The notes beneath the pieces were generated by a model that worked only from the letters and a program-made list of their open reading frames with translations, had not been told where the DNA came from and ran no database searches. A stretch of 64,000 bases of DNA, taken from assembly GCF_000026945.1 (NCBI RefSeq), contig NC_012860.1:806001-870000 (forward strand), given 5' to 3'. The position numbers were made by a program, and so were the translations under genes. Below, piece after piece: positions 10,746-24,704 of the stretch. Within the stretch, counting starts at the first letter, position 1. Every line of letters begins with the position of its first letter. Source of the DNA: Candida dubliniensis CD36 (Eukaryota > Ascomycota > Pichiomycetes > Serinales > Debaryomycetaceae).

Positions 10746-12008
10746 TTATTTCAATGAAACCAATTTAATATCAAAAGTCAATTCAGAATTAGCTGGAATA
10801 CCAGGTAAAGCTTGAGATCCATATCCCATTTTTGGTGGGATAATAACTCTTCTTTCACCACCAACAGCCATACCAGTAACACCTAAATCAAATCCTTTAA
10901 TACATTCACCTTTACCCAATTTAAAACTAAATGGTTTCCCTGAAGTATTTTTATCGAAAACTTTACCATTTTTCAATTTACCAATATATCTAATACCAAC
11001 TTTATTACCAGATTTAGCAGTGGCACCAGAACCAATTTTCCTATCTTCAGTTATAACTCCACCCAATAAAGTTTTAGTAGGGAATTTTTTCTTTTTATCA
11101 CCATCATCATTCACTGAAGTATCTTTTTTATCTTTAGTTGAAGCATTAGACTTTTTATTGTTGTTTTCAACTAAAGTAGAACCAGTTGGACCTTGTTCTA
11201 ATTCTTTTGAAAATTGAACCGATTTCTTTTCATCTTTTTTAGCTTTTTTAGATTTTTTAGAAGTTGGTTCTTCAGCTACTCTTTTTTTAGATTCTTTGGC
11301 AGTTTCCGTTTCCTTTTCTTTTTCTTCAATAATTTCTTCAATTTTTGGAGTTTCTTCTTCATCACTCTCTTCTTCTTCATCATCATCATCTAATGGAGCA
11401 CCATAAATGATTTCATCTTCATCTGGAGACAAATCATACTCATCATCGTAATCTTCATCGTCATCATCATAATCTTCATCATCTTGATCAGCTGGATGTT
11501 CAATATAATTACCAGTCAAATGAATTGGATATGAACCAGTAACAACAAAATAAACTTCTTCATCTGGAGTAATAGTTAAATCAAGAGTTTGTTGATATTG
11601 ATGTTTTGGCGATAAAGTACAAACAATGTATTCAGAAACATCATCGTCTTCGTCATCTTCGTCTTCATCGTCATCTTCTTCATCATCATCTTCTTCATCT
11701 TTTTTATTGGATTTCTTACCATTTGATTTCTTTGAAGATTTTTCTTTCTCTTCTTCTTCATCATCATCTAATTCATCCTCTTCATCTTCATCATCTTCAT
11801 CATCTTCAAAATAATCATCATTCAACAATGAGTTTGATTTTTTCAAAATTCTTAAACTTGAAGGTTCAGCTTTATCATCGGCAGCTTCAGGGTCCAATGA
11901 AGCTAAAGTGATTCTAATAGAAATTGGGAAATCATCTTCAATGGCAGGAACTGGTTGAAATGGTTGTAAAGCCAAATTATACGTGGCAATTGGAGTTAAA
12001 TTTGACAT
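10746..12008 (-). CDS. FPR3: Nucleolar FKBP-type peptidyl-prolyl isomerase
   Basis: 420 residues, ATG at 12008. The order is: an N-terminal nucleoplasmin-like beta domain (about 1-170) interrupted by Asp/Glu runs, a long acidic stretch (about 170-230), a Lys-rich basic segment (about 240-310) and a C-terminal FKBP domain (about 315-420) with [38 protein letters not shown] and PPKMGYGSQ. This architecture is that of the yeast Fpr3/Fpr4 pair, nucleolar and histone-linked prolyl isomerases. Only one copy is seen here; whether it replaces both cannot be judged from the window. It is divergent from RPP1 over 307 bp. Confidence 0.93.
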   Translation of the reverse strand: MSNLTPIATYNLALQPFQPVPAIEDDFPISIRITLASLDPEAADDKAEPSSLRILKKSNSLLNDDYFEDDEDDEDEEDELDDDEEEEKEKSSKKSNGKKSNKKDEEDDDEEDDDEDEDDEDDDVSEYIVCTLSPKHQYQQTLDLTITPDEEVYFVVTGSYPIHLTGNYIEHPADQDDEDYDDDDEDYDDEYDLSPDEDEIIYGAPLDDDDEEEESDEEETPKIEEIIEEKEKETETAKESKKRVAEEPTSKKSKKAKKDEKKSVQFSKELEQGPTGSTLVENNNKKSNASTKDKKDTSVNDDGDKKKKFPTKTLLGGVITEDRKIGSGATAKSGNKVGIRYIGKLKNGKVFDKNTSGKPFSFKLGKGECIKGFDLGVTGMAVGGERRVIIPPKMGYGSQALPGIPANSELTFDIKLVSLK

Positions 12009-12315
12009 AATTGACTTTTATTCTTAATTTGGAATATTGAAAAGAATGAAAGAAAGGAGTTTATGAAAAAAAAACAAAAAAATTGAATGGAAGTTTATAG
12101 AAATTTTTCTTTTTTCAAGTGAGGCGATGAAGGAAAGAAAGAAGCTCATCTCATTTCATTCTTAATTTGTGTATAAAATTTAACACATATACACGCAAAG
12201 AAAAGGAAAAGAGAGAAAATACACACACACACAGACATAGACACATTCATTCTTTACCACATTCCCTATTGCCCTAAACTAGAACAAGAACAACGATACA
12301 CTTATTCTACTCATC
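12009..12315. other. Divergent promoter FPR3/RPP1
   Basis: A 307-bp spacer with A-rich tracts and a short CA repeat (12222-12234). It must hold both 5' regions. No further element was recognised. Confidence 0.6.
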
Positions 12316-13290
12316 ATGTCTTATGATTTAAATATACCATGGCCAATCAACAATTATGATAAATCACCAACTTTACAACAATTAACTAATCTTCGAAATA
12401 TTATCATCACCAATTATTCATTAGGGATAACTCATCAAGTAATTAATTTTCAAATATCATTGGAATCAGTGAAAATACCAATTGCCACCACCAATAATAA
12501 TATTAATCCGATTCCTAAAGATCAATTATTAAATGAATTATTACCAAAATTCCCCAAATTAAAATTATTTACTCGATTAACATTAGTAGTTAATGATTCA
12601 TCAAAATTACCTCAACTTGGTAAATTACAAAATCATTTTGATATAATTGCTTTACAACCATTAAATGAAAAAGTATTACAATTATCAATATTAAATTTAG
12701 ATATTGATTTAATTTCAATAAATTTATCATCAAAATTATCATTTTATTTAAAATTTAAAACTTTAAATAATGCTACTGAAAAAGGTATAAAATTTGAAAT
12801 TTGTTATAGTCAATTAATATCTGGAAATAATAATAATAGTTGTGGTGGTTATGTGGATGATTCAATTAATGCCAATTTAATTAAAAAGAATTTTTTCAAT
12901 AATGTATTACAATTAATTCGTGGTTGTAGATCAAGAGGAATAATTATATCAAGTGGAGCTCAAAATCCTTTACAATTAAGAAATTTATCGGATATTTTAA
13001 TTTTATTGAAAACTTTAAGTTCTTCACCTTTAGATTTATCGAAAAATAATTGTCAAAAATTTATTACTATTAATCCTCAAAGAGTATTAATTAATGGGAA
13101 ATTAAAACAAAAATCTTATCGACAAACTATTGTTGTTAATAATAATAGTGATTTGTTACAAGATAATAAACCACAGAAAGAATCAACTGGTGGCAGTAGT
13201 AGTAGTAGTAGTAGTGGTGGTGGAGGGTTTAAAAAGAAATTAGATGATACTTCATCTGGACGATTATTGAAAAAAAGGAAAACAAAATAA
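12316..13290 (+). CDS. RPP1: RNase P/MRP protein subunit (Rpp30/Rpp1 family)
   Basis: 324 residues from ATG 12316. The Rpp30 TIM-barrel-type pattern is visible: RLTLVVND then FDIIALQPLNEKVL (compare the A-V-Q-P-x-N-E-K motif), LDIDLISINLSSK, a strand KGIKFEICYSQLI, the helix NFFNNVLQLIRGCRSRG and IIISSGAQNPLQLRN, matching the family S-S-G-A block. The C-terminus is Ser/Gly-rich with basic KKRKTK, a likely nuclear localisation signal. Rpp1 is a shared subunit of RNase P (tRNA 5' maturation) and RNase MRP (rRNA processing). Its length is close to yeast Rpp1 (293). Confidence 0.88.
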   Translation: MSYDLNIPWPINNYDKSPTLQQLTNLRNIIITNYSLGITHQVINFQISLESVKIPIATTNNNINPIPKDQLLNELLPKFPKLKLFTRLTLVVNDSSKLPQLGKLQNHFDIIALQPLNEKVLQLSILNLDIDLISINLSSKLSFYLKFKTLNNATEKGIKFEICYSQLISGNNNNSCGGYVDDSINANLIKKNFFNNVLQLIRGCRSRGIIISSGAQNPLQLRNLSDILILLKTLSSSPLDLSKNNCQKFITINPQRVLINGKLKQKSYRQTIVVNNNSDLLQDNKPQKESTGGSSSSSSSGGGGFKKKLDDTSSGRLLKKRKTK

Positions 13291-13412
13291 AAGTGTACAT
13301 ATATATAGAGAATGCTAGAATGCAAGAATGCAAGTGTATATAAAATATAAAATATAAATAATACATAATAATTGGAGATAAAAGAAGCCTTGAGGAGGGG
13401 GGGGCAGATTAT

Positions 13413-14549
13413 TTAACTGAAAATAGATGATTTTAATGGTTTTAATTTACTTGGTGTTTCTTTAGTTTCCAACATTTCAGATTGTTTATTTTGCTTTCTA
13501 GGTTTCTTTTTCTTTATTAAAGGTGAATCATTAGTCATTATTGTTGATTTACGTTTAGAATGTAAAAAAATCGATGGTTTAGTTGAACATTTTTGTTGTG
13601 AAGTATTCAAGTTTGATTTAGTATTATCTGTCACTGTATTTGTATTTAACTTGTTAGGTATGTTATTAGTCGAATTAGAAGATTTAGTAGTACTCAAATT
13701 AGTTGATTGACCACCACTACCAGCTGAATTGAAAAAAGTAGTTCGTCTAACCCCAGGTCGAACATTACTAGTTGTACTACTAGTGGTGGTGGTTGTCTTT
13801 GGAGGTCTCATAAATTTACTCCCCCTAGATAAAGTAGATATTGATGAGTTTTTATCCACTTTAAATGCATCAAATGGATCATATGAATTTAAATGTCGAT
13901 TAGCATTAGCATTACCAAATATTAATGTTCGATTTATCATGGTATCTCTTTTTGCCTTTTCTAAAATTGAATTTTTATTACCCATGATACCATAACTTCT
14001 TCTTGTATTAGTAGTATATGATGGTAAATCATAAAATCTTCTTGATTTAATAGTAGGATCTCTTAATACTTCATCAATGGCAACAATTTTATTTTTCGAT
14101 TTTTGTCGTTCTAATGATTTATTAGCATGACGTAATCTTTTCGCTGAATCTTTTCTAAATTCATCTCGATCTTGACAATATTTATAATATAATGATTTAT
14201 ATGGCATATCTAATCCACAAAAAGCCTTGATTTTGGGATTCAATTTTATGGGAGTTGTAGTTGATGATGATGATGGTGGTGGTGTAGGTCGATCAGGGAA
14301 ATCTTTTTGGATTAATTTCATCCATAATTTATCAGAATAAGGTAACAATTGTTGACAATTCAATTCTAATTCATTTAATTGTTTAGCAGGAATTTGTTGT
14401 AATACTGGTTCTAATAAATGATATGGAGTAGTACCAATATCTGTTAACAGATGAATATGTTTTTTAATTTTTAATAATGATATATCAACTAATGATGGTA
14501 GTTTCTTAGTCGATTTTTTGATTTGTGTCGGTGGTCGTAGTGGTTCCAT
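13413..14549 (-). CDS. ELA1: Elongin A-like protein
   Basis: 378 residues using the ATG at 14549; the two codons upstream only open from a TTG. The Elongin A/SIII core is at residues about 20-190: KIKKHIHLLTDIGTTPYHLL, LEPVLQQIPAKQL, a C-x-x-L-LPYSDKLWMKLIQKDFP segment similar to a BC/F-box-like helix, and PYKSLYYKYCQDRDEFRKDS. The rest is basic and Ser/Thr/Asn-rich. In yeast Ela1 pairs with Elc1 and a cullin to ubiquitylate stalled RNA polymerase II. The family call rests on the N-terminal third; the C-terminal half is low complexity. Confidence 0.82.
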   Translation of the reverse strand: MEPLRPPTQIKKSTKKLPSLVDISLLKIKKHIHLLTDIGTTPYHLLEPVLQQIPAKQLNELELNCQQLLPYSDKLWMKLIQKDFPDRPTPPPSSSSTTTPIKLNPKIKAFCGLDMPYKSLYYKYCQDRDEFRKDSAKRLRHANKSLERQKSKNKIVAIDEVLRDPTIKSRRFYDLPSYTTNTRRSYGIMGNKNSILEKAKRDTMINRTLIFGNANANRHLNSYDPFDAFKVDKNSSISTLSRGSKFMRPPKTTTTTSSTTSNVRPGVRRTTFFNSAGSGGQSTNLSTTKSSNSTNNIPNKLNTNTVTDNTKSNLNTSQQKCSTKPSIFLHSKRKSTIMTNDSPLIKKKKPRKQNKQSEMLETKETPSKLKPLKSSIFS

Positions 14550-17604
<3,055 letters not shown>

Positions 17605-17765
17605 AATTAAAAGTTTTCAAATTTGTATGTACTTGTTACTTGTACTTATACCTATATATTTGTATCATAGATATCATCATTATCATTATCATCATCATCA
17701 TCATGACATATAGAAAGAGAAAAACACATATTTAGCATTCTTTTTTTTATAAATTTTATATATTA

Positions 17766-18734
17766 TTAGTTTAAAAATGGATTAGCATTTTTACGTTTTT
17801 CTATAATTCCACTATTAATATCAATCATATTTTGCCAATCTATAGGATACATTAAATCACCAGCTCCATTTTCACTTTTAGCGAATACTACTCCTAATTC
17901 ATTTTTAGCAGTTGATAAATAATAATTTGATCCATCACCTAATGATATAACTTGAGCTTTAACAATATCTCCAGGTTTAAAACAATCAATTATTTTCAAT
18001 TTATCTCTTTCAGTAGATCTAATATCATTAATTCTAATGATTCCTTTAAAATTTTCTCCCAATTCATAAATTTGTACTGATTGATTAGTTGATTGACTAC
18101 AAGCAATAGAATTTTGATTAAATAAATGTTGAGAATTACTACCCGTAGTAGACATTGATACATGTGATCCATTACCATTACTACTAATACCTGAATCCAG
18201 TAAAATGTTGGTTGTAGTATCCAATGATATGATTTCACAATATGCTTGAATTTTGGTGATTTTAGTAATACGAACTAATACGATATCATTTTCTTTAGGT
18301 AAAGCAATTGAAGATACAGCACCAGAGTTATTGGTGGTCGTAGTGGGTTGAAGTTTAGTTGATTTAGGTATCACTGTGACTAAATAACTCTTGACATATT
18401 TATCTTCATCTTGTTTAGTTTGTGTTTGTTCATGATCAATAATCATATCATCATCATTATTGGTAGATGATGTTGATTGTGTTTGATCAATAGGTGAAAT
18501 AGACACTGTCCCTAATATGGTTGAGACTATAATTGGCATTGATTTTATTAAATTACTGGTTGCTGTTGTTGTTGGGGTGGTGGTGGTGGTGGTAGGTATA
18601 TTGATATTTGATATTATTGTCCCCGGTCCAGGTATATATTTCACTGGTATAGATGAATCATTGTTTTCTAATTTATAAGTAGGTGTGATATATTGTCCAG
18701 GAACAACACCACCACCAGGAATATTATCTGACAT
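17766..18734 (-). CDS. CSL4: Exosome core subunit Csl4
   Basis: 322 residues, ATG 18734. It starts PGGGVVPGQYITPTYKLE, the N-terminal strand motif of Csl4, followed by PVKYIPGPGTI. An S1-like RNA-binding domain follows (about 145-280): LPKENDIVLVRITKITKIQA, a polar insertion, then F-K-G-I-I-R-I-N-D-I-R-S-T-E, FKPGDIVKAQVISLGDG and YYLSTAKNELGVVFA. Csl4 caps the RNA exosome and helps channel RNA for 3'-5' decay. It is longer than the yeast protein (292) because of Thr/Asn/Ser insertions at 45-140 and 190-215. It is convergent with PDR16 and divergent from the small gene at 18995. Confidence 0.9.
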   Translation of the reverse strand: MSDNIPGGGVVPGQYITPTYKLENNDSSIPVKYIPGPGTIISNINIPTTTTTTPTTTATSNLIKSMPIIVSTILGTVSISPIDQTQSTSSTNNDDDMIIDHEQTQTKQDEDKYVKSYLVTVIPKSTKLQPTTTTNNSGAVSSIALPKENDIVLVRITKITKIQAYCEIISLDTTTNILLDSGISSNGNGSHVSMSTTGSNSQHLFNQNSIACSQSTNQSVQIYELGENFKGIIRINDIRSTERDKLKIIDCFKPGDIVKAQVISLGDGSNYYLSTAKNELGVVFAKSENGAGDLMYPIDWQNMIDINSGIIEKRKNANPFLN

Positions 18735-18994
18735 ATTATAACAACCTTATTATTTAAATCAAACCTATAGATACTTTTCCAAAAAGAAAGAATCGATGGT
18801 TCAATGTATGGAACATTTTTTTTTTTTTTTTTTTCCATCTTTTTCTTTTTTTCAAACTCTTCTCAAACTTTTGGTGCCAAAAGAAAAGAAAATTCATTCA
18901 TTCAAAGCAATTCCAATTCCAATTCCAATTCTAAACCAGAAAATAAACAATTATTCATTAATTCACAACCAACCAATTCAAAACAATTTTAAGT

Positions 18995-19267
18995 ATGAGT
19001 AACAGTAATGCCACTAATAATCAATATCCAAAATATATAAACGATACAACTCCACCAACAATAACATTAAAACAATATGATAATGCTTCTTGGGCATCAA
19101 CTACTTGTTTAGATCATAATTCTCAAACTAATCAATATATTGTTGTAGTTATGGAAAATCCTAAACAAATAGTGGCAATTATTGATTCTCAAGATAATAT
19201 GATTTTAGATATTTTATTTAAAAATGCTCATGAAGCTCATTCTAAACAAGAATATGATCAGAAATAA
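18995..19267 (+). CDS. Small orphan protein, 90 residues
   Basis: ATG 18995 to TAA 19267. The sequence is not of the repeat type that produces false frames: it has a mixed composition, with NASWASTTCLDHNS, then a beta-like YIVVVMENPKQIVAIIDSQD and a helix ILFKNAHEAHSK. Codons are those favoured by neighbouring genes (TTA, GAT, CAA). It lies 260 bp from the divergent CSL4 start. I recognise no family; no signal peptide or membrane segment is visible. It is likely a real short gene, function unknown. Confidence 0.55.
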   Translation: MSNSNATNNQYPKYINDTTPPTITLKQYDNASWASTTCLDHNSQTNQYIVVVMENPKQIVAIIDSQDNMILDILFKNAHEAHSKQEYDQK

Positions 19268-19697
19268 TACCAACTTGGTCATGAACCAATAATGAAATAA
19301 AGGAATGATGGGAATAAATTATTATAACAGAGGAATATGAGAGTTATAGATTAATATATATATATGAATGTAGTGATTGGTGGAAAGTATTACGAAGGTA
19401 TTCATGCTAAAGAAAGGAAGAAGCTGTAATGTCTGTATAAAAATTAGGGGACCAAATAATAAATTAATTCCATAGCCATATTATCCTTACAGGTTGTATT
19501 AAGAATTAATGATAATTACAAGTTATAATGGTAAACTTATTAATTTATGAACTGTAAATTTATATCTATGTATACATTTATACATTTATACATTTATACA
19601 TTTATATGATGACTTATTCAAACTTCTAAAATCAATCTATTTGAAAAAAAAAAAAAAAAACAACAACAACATGATCAATATAATATCCCTTTTATTC
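19268..19697. other. Convergent spacer, small gene/BNI4
   Basis: A 430-bp AT-rich spacer with ATTTATAC repeats at 19565-19605 and an A17 run at 19643. It presumably holds both 3' ends. No gene seen. Confidence 0.6.
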
Positions 19698-22600
19698 TTA
19701 AAAGAAATGAGTATAACATCTTGATTCAACATGAATTTCCATTTCACTTTTAAAATTATTCAATTCATCTTTAATTTGTTGAGCTAATAATGGAGTCAAT
19801 TGATTACAAGTGGCAGTATCAGGATGTCGATCATATTCATCTTCATTATATGTATCATATAATATAATTCTTGAACTAAATCTAACTCCTGTAGTGATTT
19901 GTAACTTACCAGGAAGTTGTGAAGGAGCAGGAGCAGGAGGAGGAGGAGGAGGTAATGTTGAATTTGAATTTGAATTTGGAGAATTTGGAGAATTCAGAGA
20001 ATTACCACCATTCTTTCTATTGCCCCATTTTTTACTAATCATTGATGTAAATGATCTTGGTGATGATTCTGAATTAATTGATGATTGATCAGAAATTGAA
20101 GGGATTTTATTATGAGTGAATTTTTTCAATGGTTGTAAACTAAAATGTTGCAGATGTGATTGTGATTGTGATTGTGATTGTTGTGGTGGTGATGAGGGTG
20201 GTTGATTGGTTGGTTTCTTATTGATATCATTTGATTGTTTTGGTGAAAATACTGATGATTTATTTGATGGTGCTGGAGATTGTGGTTGAACTATTATATT
20301 TGAATGAGAATTACTTGGTGGTGGTGGTGGTGGTATTAAAGGTGATACTTTTTCATTAGCAATACTACTATTATTGGTATTACCACTTCCAGGTACTCTA
20401 TTCTCTTTGTTTTCAATATAATCATCATTAGTATTATAAAATCTTGATGCACTTGATATATCATTTTCTTGTTCAAAACTATATGCATCATCATCATCAT
20501 CATCATCATCGTCGTCGTCGTCTTCGGAACTACTTCCAAATCCTCCACCAACTGAAAGTGATGAATCATCATCTTCATCACCGTCATCCTCTTCATCATT
20601 AAAATTAATATTAAATGATTGATGAGAATCGCTACTTCTTAATACTTCTTTTTTAAGTTTCCCAGTAAATGATGGAGCATTCAATCCTTTAAATGACATT
20701 GAAATTGGTCGATTCTGTTTAGTAAATTTACCATTTTCTGGTTTTTTCTGTGATCTAACTCTATAAGCACTTTCCAAAATAGGTGACTTACTAATCACAT
20801 GTTCATCAATGATATCAGTAGATTCTTGTTGTTGTTGTTGTTGTTGATTTGTTGATTCATTCTTTTCATTATGTGGTTGGTCTTCTTTTTCTTCAACACT
20901 AGTTTTCGGTGAATCATAATGTTTCATTGAAAGTGGTGATGAAGATGGAGTTTTCGAATCAATAGAATCCTTATTATTTATACCAGTTGTAATTTCTGTT
21001 GTTTCTTTATCTGGTATAGTAATAGTTGGTATTGAATTGGTTTTAGTGCCAACGGTTGAATTTGTCATTGATTTAGTATCTAAATTATCTTTATTAATAA
21101 CAATAACTGGAGGTTCAGGAGTCGATTGATCAACAATATTCCCCTGTTGTTGTTGTTGTTCTTGCTGTTGTTCTTGCTGTTCAATTTTATTAATGGAATT
21201 ATGATCAAATTGATAATTAGCTAATGGAGATGAAGGAGTTGTTGATGTTTGTAAAAACTTACCATTATTAGTAATTGGTGATCCTGGGATAGGTGAATCA
21301 AGGAAATTCATATTTTCAACATCAATAAATTCACTAAATTCCATTAAATCATCACCAGTATCAATACCACTAGCACTAGTATTACCAAAACCATTACCAC
21401 TAGATCCAAGAATATTTTCACCAATAGCACCATTTCCAGTATCAGTAATGGTAGTATAAGTATCATTCATAGTTGTGGTATCATTAATCACCTTGATATT
21501 ACCACTAGTATCACTATTATTGTTATTGTTATTGTTATTGTTATTGTTATTGCTGTTTATTGTTCCTGAAACCGTACCATCAATTGAATTCATCTTTAAT
21601 TCTTCATTCAAATTACTTTTTCGACTAGTTGAATTTTTCAATATTGAATTTGATCTAGTAATACCATTACCACTAGTAGTTGGTTTTGAAATAGGTCCAA
21701 CATAATGAACAATATTATCATCACTACCATCATAATTAACAAATGAACTACGTTTATTAGATTTCACTGATTTCATAGATCTTGATCGTTCTAAAGATAC
21801 AATACTTTCAACTTCATGAGCATTCAATGATTTAGGAAATAATGCTTCACCCAATAATTGAGTATTAGTTTTATCTTCAGTTGAATGGGCATTATTGTTT
21901 GTGTTTGTCTGCTGTTGTTGTTGTTGTTGTTGTTTTTGTTGAGGATATCTAATTGGCAGCGGTGGTTTGATAGGAATTGTCAATGATGAAGGTGTATTAG
22001 AGAACCGCTTGATAGTTCTTTGAAGTGGACTGTCAGTATCTTTCCCTTCATGTCTATTATCAATTGATTTAGGTGAACTTTGATAATTGACTTTAAATGG
22101 TGATCCAAATTGATTAGAATCAATCAAAGGTGGTATTAAAGAAATTTCTTCACCATATTTATTCCCTGACGACATTTTTTTAGGTGGATCTTCAGTCAAA
22201 TTTTTAGCATCATAATATTCAAAATCTTTCTCCTTTTCTTCATCATCAGAAACATCTGGTTGTTGTTCTTCTATTGATAATCGATCAACATTATCATCTT
22301 CTTCATCACTGTTATTATGAATATTACCAAAACTTTTATAACCATTCTTTGTTACTGGTTTAACATCTTCTTCACCTGAATGTTCATCTTCAATATCATC
22401 ATTTTGATCTCCAATGTAAACACTATCCTCACTAACTTCTCTAATAAAATTAAATGAATTTCTATTAACTGGTGGTGCCAGTAATCCAAATTTAGAATTA
22501 TCTTGATTTTGTGGTAATGATTTATTGGTTTTATTCCCATTCAATGAAGAAAGTGAAGGATTAGAATTAGATACTCCTTTCTTCAACCCTGGTTGTTGAT

Positions 22601-24704
22601 GGGATGATCCAAGTTTGTTCAAATTATCAGATGATTTATTCTTTTTAAATCTATTCATAAATGAAATATTTGATTTAGATTCTGGTTTGGTAGTTTGTTT
22701 ATTAGTATTGTTAATGTCATCAATTGATTTTGGTTGTTCTGATAGGATTTGCATATTAGGAGTAGAATATGATTTTGAAGTAATCTTTTTCGGTTCCAGT
22801 ATTGATGAATTAGAATCATTCAATGAATGACTCTTTGATTTTGATTTAAATAATGATTTGAAACTAAATTTTTTCTTCCCATTACTTGATTTCAGATTAG
22901 TACTTGCCGTGGATGGTAAAACCCCTGCTGGTGATGATGATGATGATGAGGATGCAAGTTGTTCCGAATTCAACTTGCTTAAATCATTCAATGTACTACT
23001 TCGTTTATGCAGAAGGGTTTTATTTTCAGAATGGTGAACAGTTGAAGCACTATTATTATTGGTAGTATTATTTTTACGGTTGATTTTATCTTTCATAATT
23101 GAATATGATGAATTTGATCTTGGATGAGATGGACGTTTATGAGGTGATCCCAATGATGCAGAATCATTGGTTGGTTGATGTGGAGGTGGTGGTGTGTGTA
23201 ATGAACTCATTGAATCATTATCATTAGTTAGAACCGTCAACATACTTTTGGATTTACGAACAATTTTTCCACGGGAATTATTACTATTCAGGGGTGAATG
23301 AGAAGAAAAATTTGAATCAAGGGACATGTTAGAATTTGAATTATTACTAACAGTACGAATAATATTATAATTATTACTTTTGTTATGATGAAGATTGGGG
23401 CCAGTATTATTATTATTATTATTACTATTATTTCCTGGATATGCCGGTTGTTGAGTTAATGGTACCGACACGTTTTTATTAAATAAATTATTTTGATTGG
23501 AATGCGAAGTAGTAGTAGTAGTATTATAAAAAGGGTTATTATTGGTAGTATTATTAGTTGGATGTTTTACATGTCTAGGTGGATGTAATGGTTGGGAATT
23601 TGTTTGAGGCATTTGTTGATTAGTTGAATTTAATGGTGGTTGAAGTGGTTGTTGAGGTTGTTGAAGTTGTTGAAATGATTGTTGGGAAGAAGAATGAAAA
23701 TTCTGATCAATTTGTTTGTTTGAGAAATTTGTGCTACTTTTATTGTATTGCGCACCTTCATTAACACTATTGTTAGCACCACTACTACTGCTACCACCAC
23801 CACAAAATAAATTATTTTTAGATTCATTTTTAGTCCTTACTGTATTAGTTGTAATGGTAGAATTACTATTTTCATTATCAAAATTAGATTCTTCAGTTAT
23901 ATCAACCATCTTCAATTGAGGAGATTCAAAACTATGTGGTGTGAAACTTTGGAAAGTAAGTGGTTGTGATATGATTGGAGTATCATCAGTACTATACCCG
24001 GACTCACTAATTGTTGAAATTGACGATTTATTATATTTATGAGAATTAGTTGACGATGATTTACTTGTCTTTGTAGTTAATGGATAACCATTATTATAAC
24101 CATTATTATTAATATTATTATTATTAGTGATAAGGCTATTGGTATTACTATTGCCAGTATTAGTTGATAATACAGCAAGTGTATCGTCCTCATTTAAAGA
24201 TTCAATAGCAGTCTCAAAAGTTTGTACTGATTCTCTAACATTACTACTATTATAAGTAAACAAAATCGGAGGGGATAATGTATTAAGTCCCTGGTAATGA
24301 TTCTTTCCTGATTCTTGTTCTTGTTCTTGTTCTTCTTCGTCTTCAACTTCCTCAATAATATTAGTATTGGTTATATTATATTGTTTATTCTTTTCATTAA
24401 GTATACTTTCTAAAGCTTTTAAAGAAGGTGAAGCTTTAATTATAGATGTTCTAGTACTACCACCAGATGTATTTCCCAGTTTTGAAGAAGGATTTGTCAG
24501 TGTATTGGATTTGGTGATTGAGTTACTGATAGTTGCCGACAGAGGTATATCTTTAGTGAAATCATTTAATGACCTTGATGACATTGAATGTTTGATTTGA
24601 ATAGAATTTCTAACGTTTTTAACATGATTTTTAGAATTATTAATAGATGTAGGAGCTGAATAGAAATCATTTTCGAAAAACTCATCAAAAGTTGAATCAG
24701 CCAT
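19698..24704 (-). CDS. BNI4: Bud-neck protein phosphatase 1 targeting subunit Bni4
   Basis: 1668 residues, ATG 24704. Nearly all is low complexity: Asn, Gln, Ser, Pro and Asp runs, polyproline PPPPPP near 1500, a basic KSLFKSKSKS patch near 615 and an Asp12 run near 1410. The diagnostic part is the last 62 residues: VRFSSRIILYDTYNEDEYD, then RHPDTATCNQLTPLLAQQ and a final CYTHFF. This is the conserved C-terminus of Bni4 and its relatives Afr1/YER158C. V1607-R-F1609 is an RVxF-type PP1 (Glc7) docking site, the same distance from the C-terminus as V831/F833 in yeast Bni4 (892 residues). Bni4 brings Glc7 and chitin synthase III machinery to the bud neck through septins. Size and full-length form favour BNI4 over AFR1. 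Confidence 0.85.
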   Translation of the reverse strand: MADSTFDEFFENDFYSAPTSINNSKNHVKNVRNSIQIKHSMSSRSLNDFTKDIPLSATISNSITKSNTLTNPSSKLGNTSGGSTRTSIIKASPSLKALESILNEKNKQYNITNTNIIEEVEDEEEQEQEQESGKNHYQGLNTLSPPILFTYNSSNVRESVQTFETAIESLNEDDTLAVLSTNTGNSNTNSLITNNNNINNNGYNNGYPLTTKTSKSSSTNSHKYNKSSISTISESGYSTDDTPIISQPLTFQSFTPHSFESPQLKMVDITEESNFDNENSNSTITTNTVRTKNESKNNLFCGGGSSSSGANNSVNEGAQYNKSSTNFSNKQIDQNFHSSSQQSFQQLQQPQQPLQPPLNSTNQQMPQTNSQPLHPPRHVKHPTNNTTNNNPFYNTTTTTSHSNQNNLFNKNVSVPLTQQPAYPGNNSNNNNNNTGPNLHHNKSNNYNIIRTVSNNSNSNMSLDSNFSSHSPLNSNNSRGKIVRKSKSMLTVLTNDNDSMSSLHTPPPPHQPTNDSASLGSPHKRPSHPRSNSSYSIMKDKINRKNNTTNNNSASTVHHSENKTLLHKRSSTLNDLSKLNSEQLASSSSSSSPAGVLPSTASTNLKSSNGKKKFSFKSLFKSKSKSHSLNDSNSSILEPKKITSKSYSTPNMQILSEQPKSIDDINNTNKQTTKPESKSNISFMNRFKKNKSSDNLNKLGSSHQQPGLKKGVSNSNPSLSSLNGNKTNKSLPQNQDNSKFGLLAPPVNRNSFNFIREVSEDSVYIGDQNDDIEDEHSGEEDVKPVTKNGYKSFGNIHNNSDEEDDNVDRLSIEEQQPDVSDDEEKEKDFEYYDAKNLTEDPPKKMSSGNKYGEEISLIPPLIDSNQFGSPFKVNYQSSPKSIDNRHEGKDTDSPLQRTIKRFSNTPSSLTIPIKPPLPIRYPQQKQQQQQQQQTNTNNNAHSTEDKTNTQLLGEALFPKSLNAHEVESIVSLERSRSMKSVKSNKRSSFVNYDGSDDNIVHYVGPISKPTTSGNGITRSNSILKNSTSRKSNLNEELKMNSIDGTVSGTINSNNNNNNNNNNNNSDTSGNIKVINDTTTMNDTYTTITDTGNGAIGENILGSSGNGFGNTSASGIDTGDDLMEFSEFIDVENMNFLDSPIPGSPITNNGKFLQTSTTPSSPLANYQFDHNSINKIEQQEQQQEQQQQQGNIVDQSTPEPPVIVINKDNLDTKSMTNSTVGTKTNSIPTITIPDKETTEITTGINNKDSIDSKTPSSSPLSMKHYDSPKTSVEEKEDQPHNEKNESTNQQQQQQQESTDIIDEHVISKSPILESAYRVRSQKKPENGKFTKQNRPISMSFKGLNAPSFTGKLKKEVLRSSDSHQSFNINFNDEEDDGDEDDDSSLSVGGGFGSSSEDDDDDDDDDDDDAYSFEQENDISSASRFYNTNDDYIENKENRVPGSGNTNNSSIANEKVSPLIPPPPPPSNSHSNIIVQPQSPAPSNKSSVFSPKQSNDINKKPTNQPPSSPPQQSQSQSQSHLQHFSLQPLKKFTHNKIPSISDQSSINSESSPRSFTSMISKKWGNRKNGGNSLNSPNSPNSNSNSTLPPPPPPAPAPSQLPGKLQITTGVRFSSRIILYDTYNEDEYDRHPDTATCNQLTPLLAQQIKDELNNFKSEMEIHVESRCYTHFF

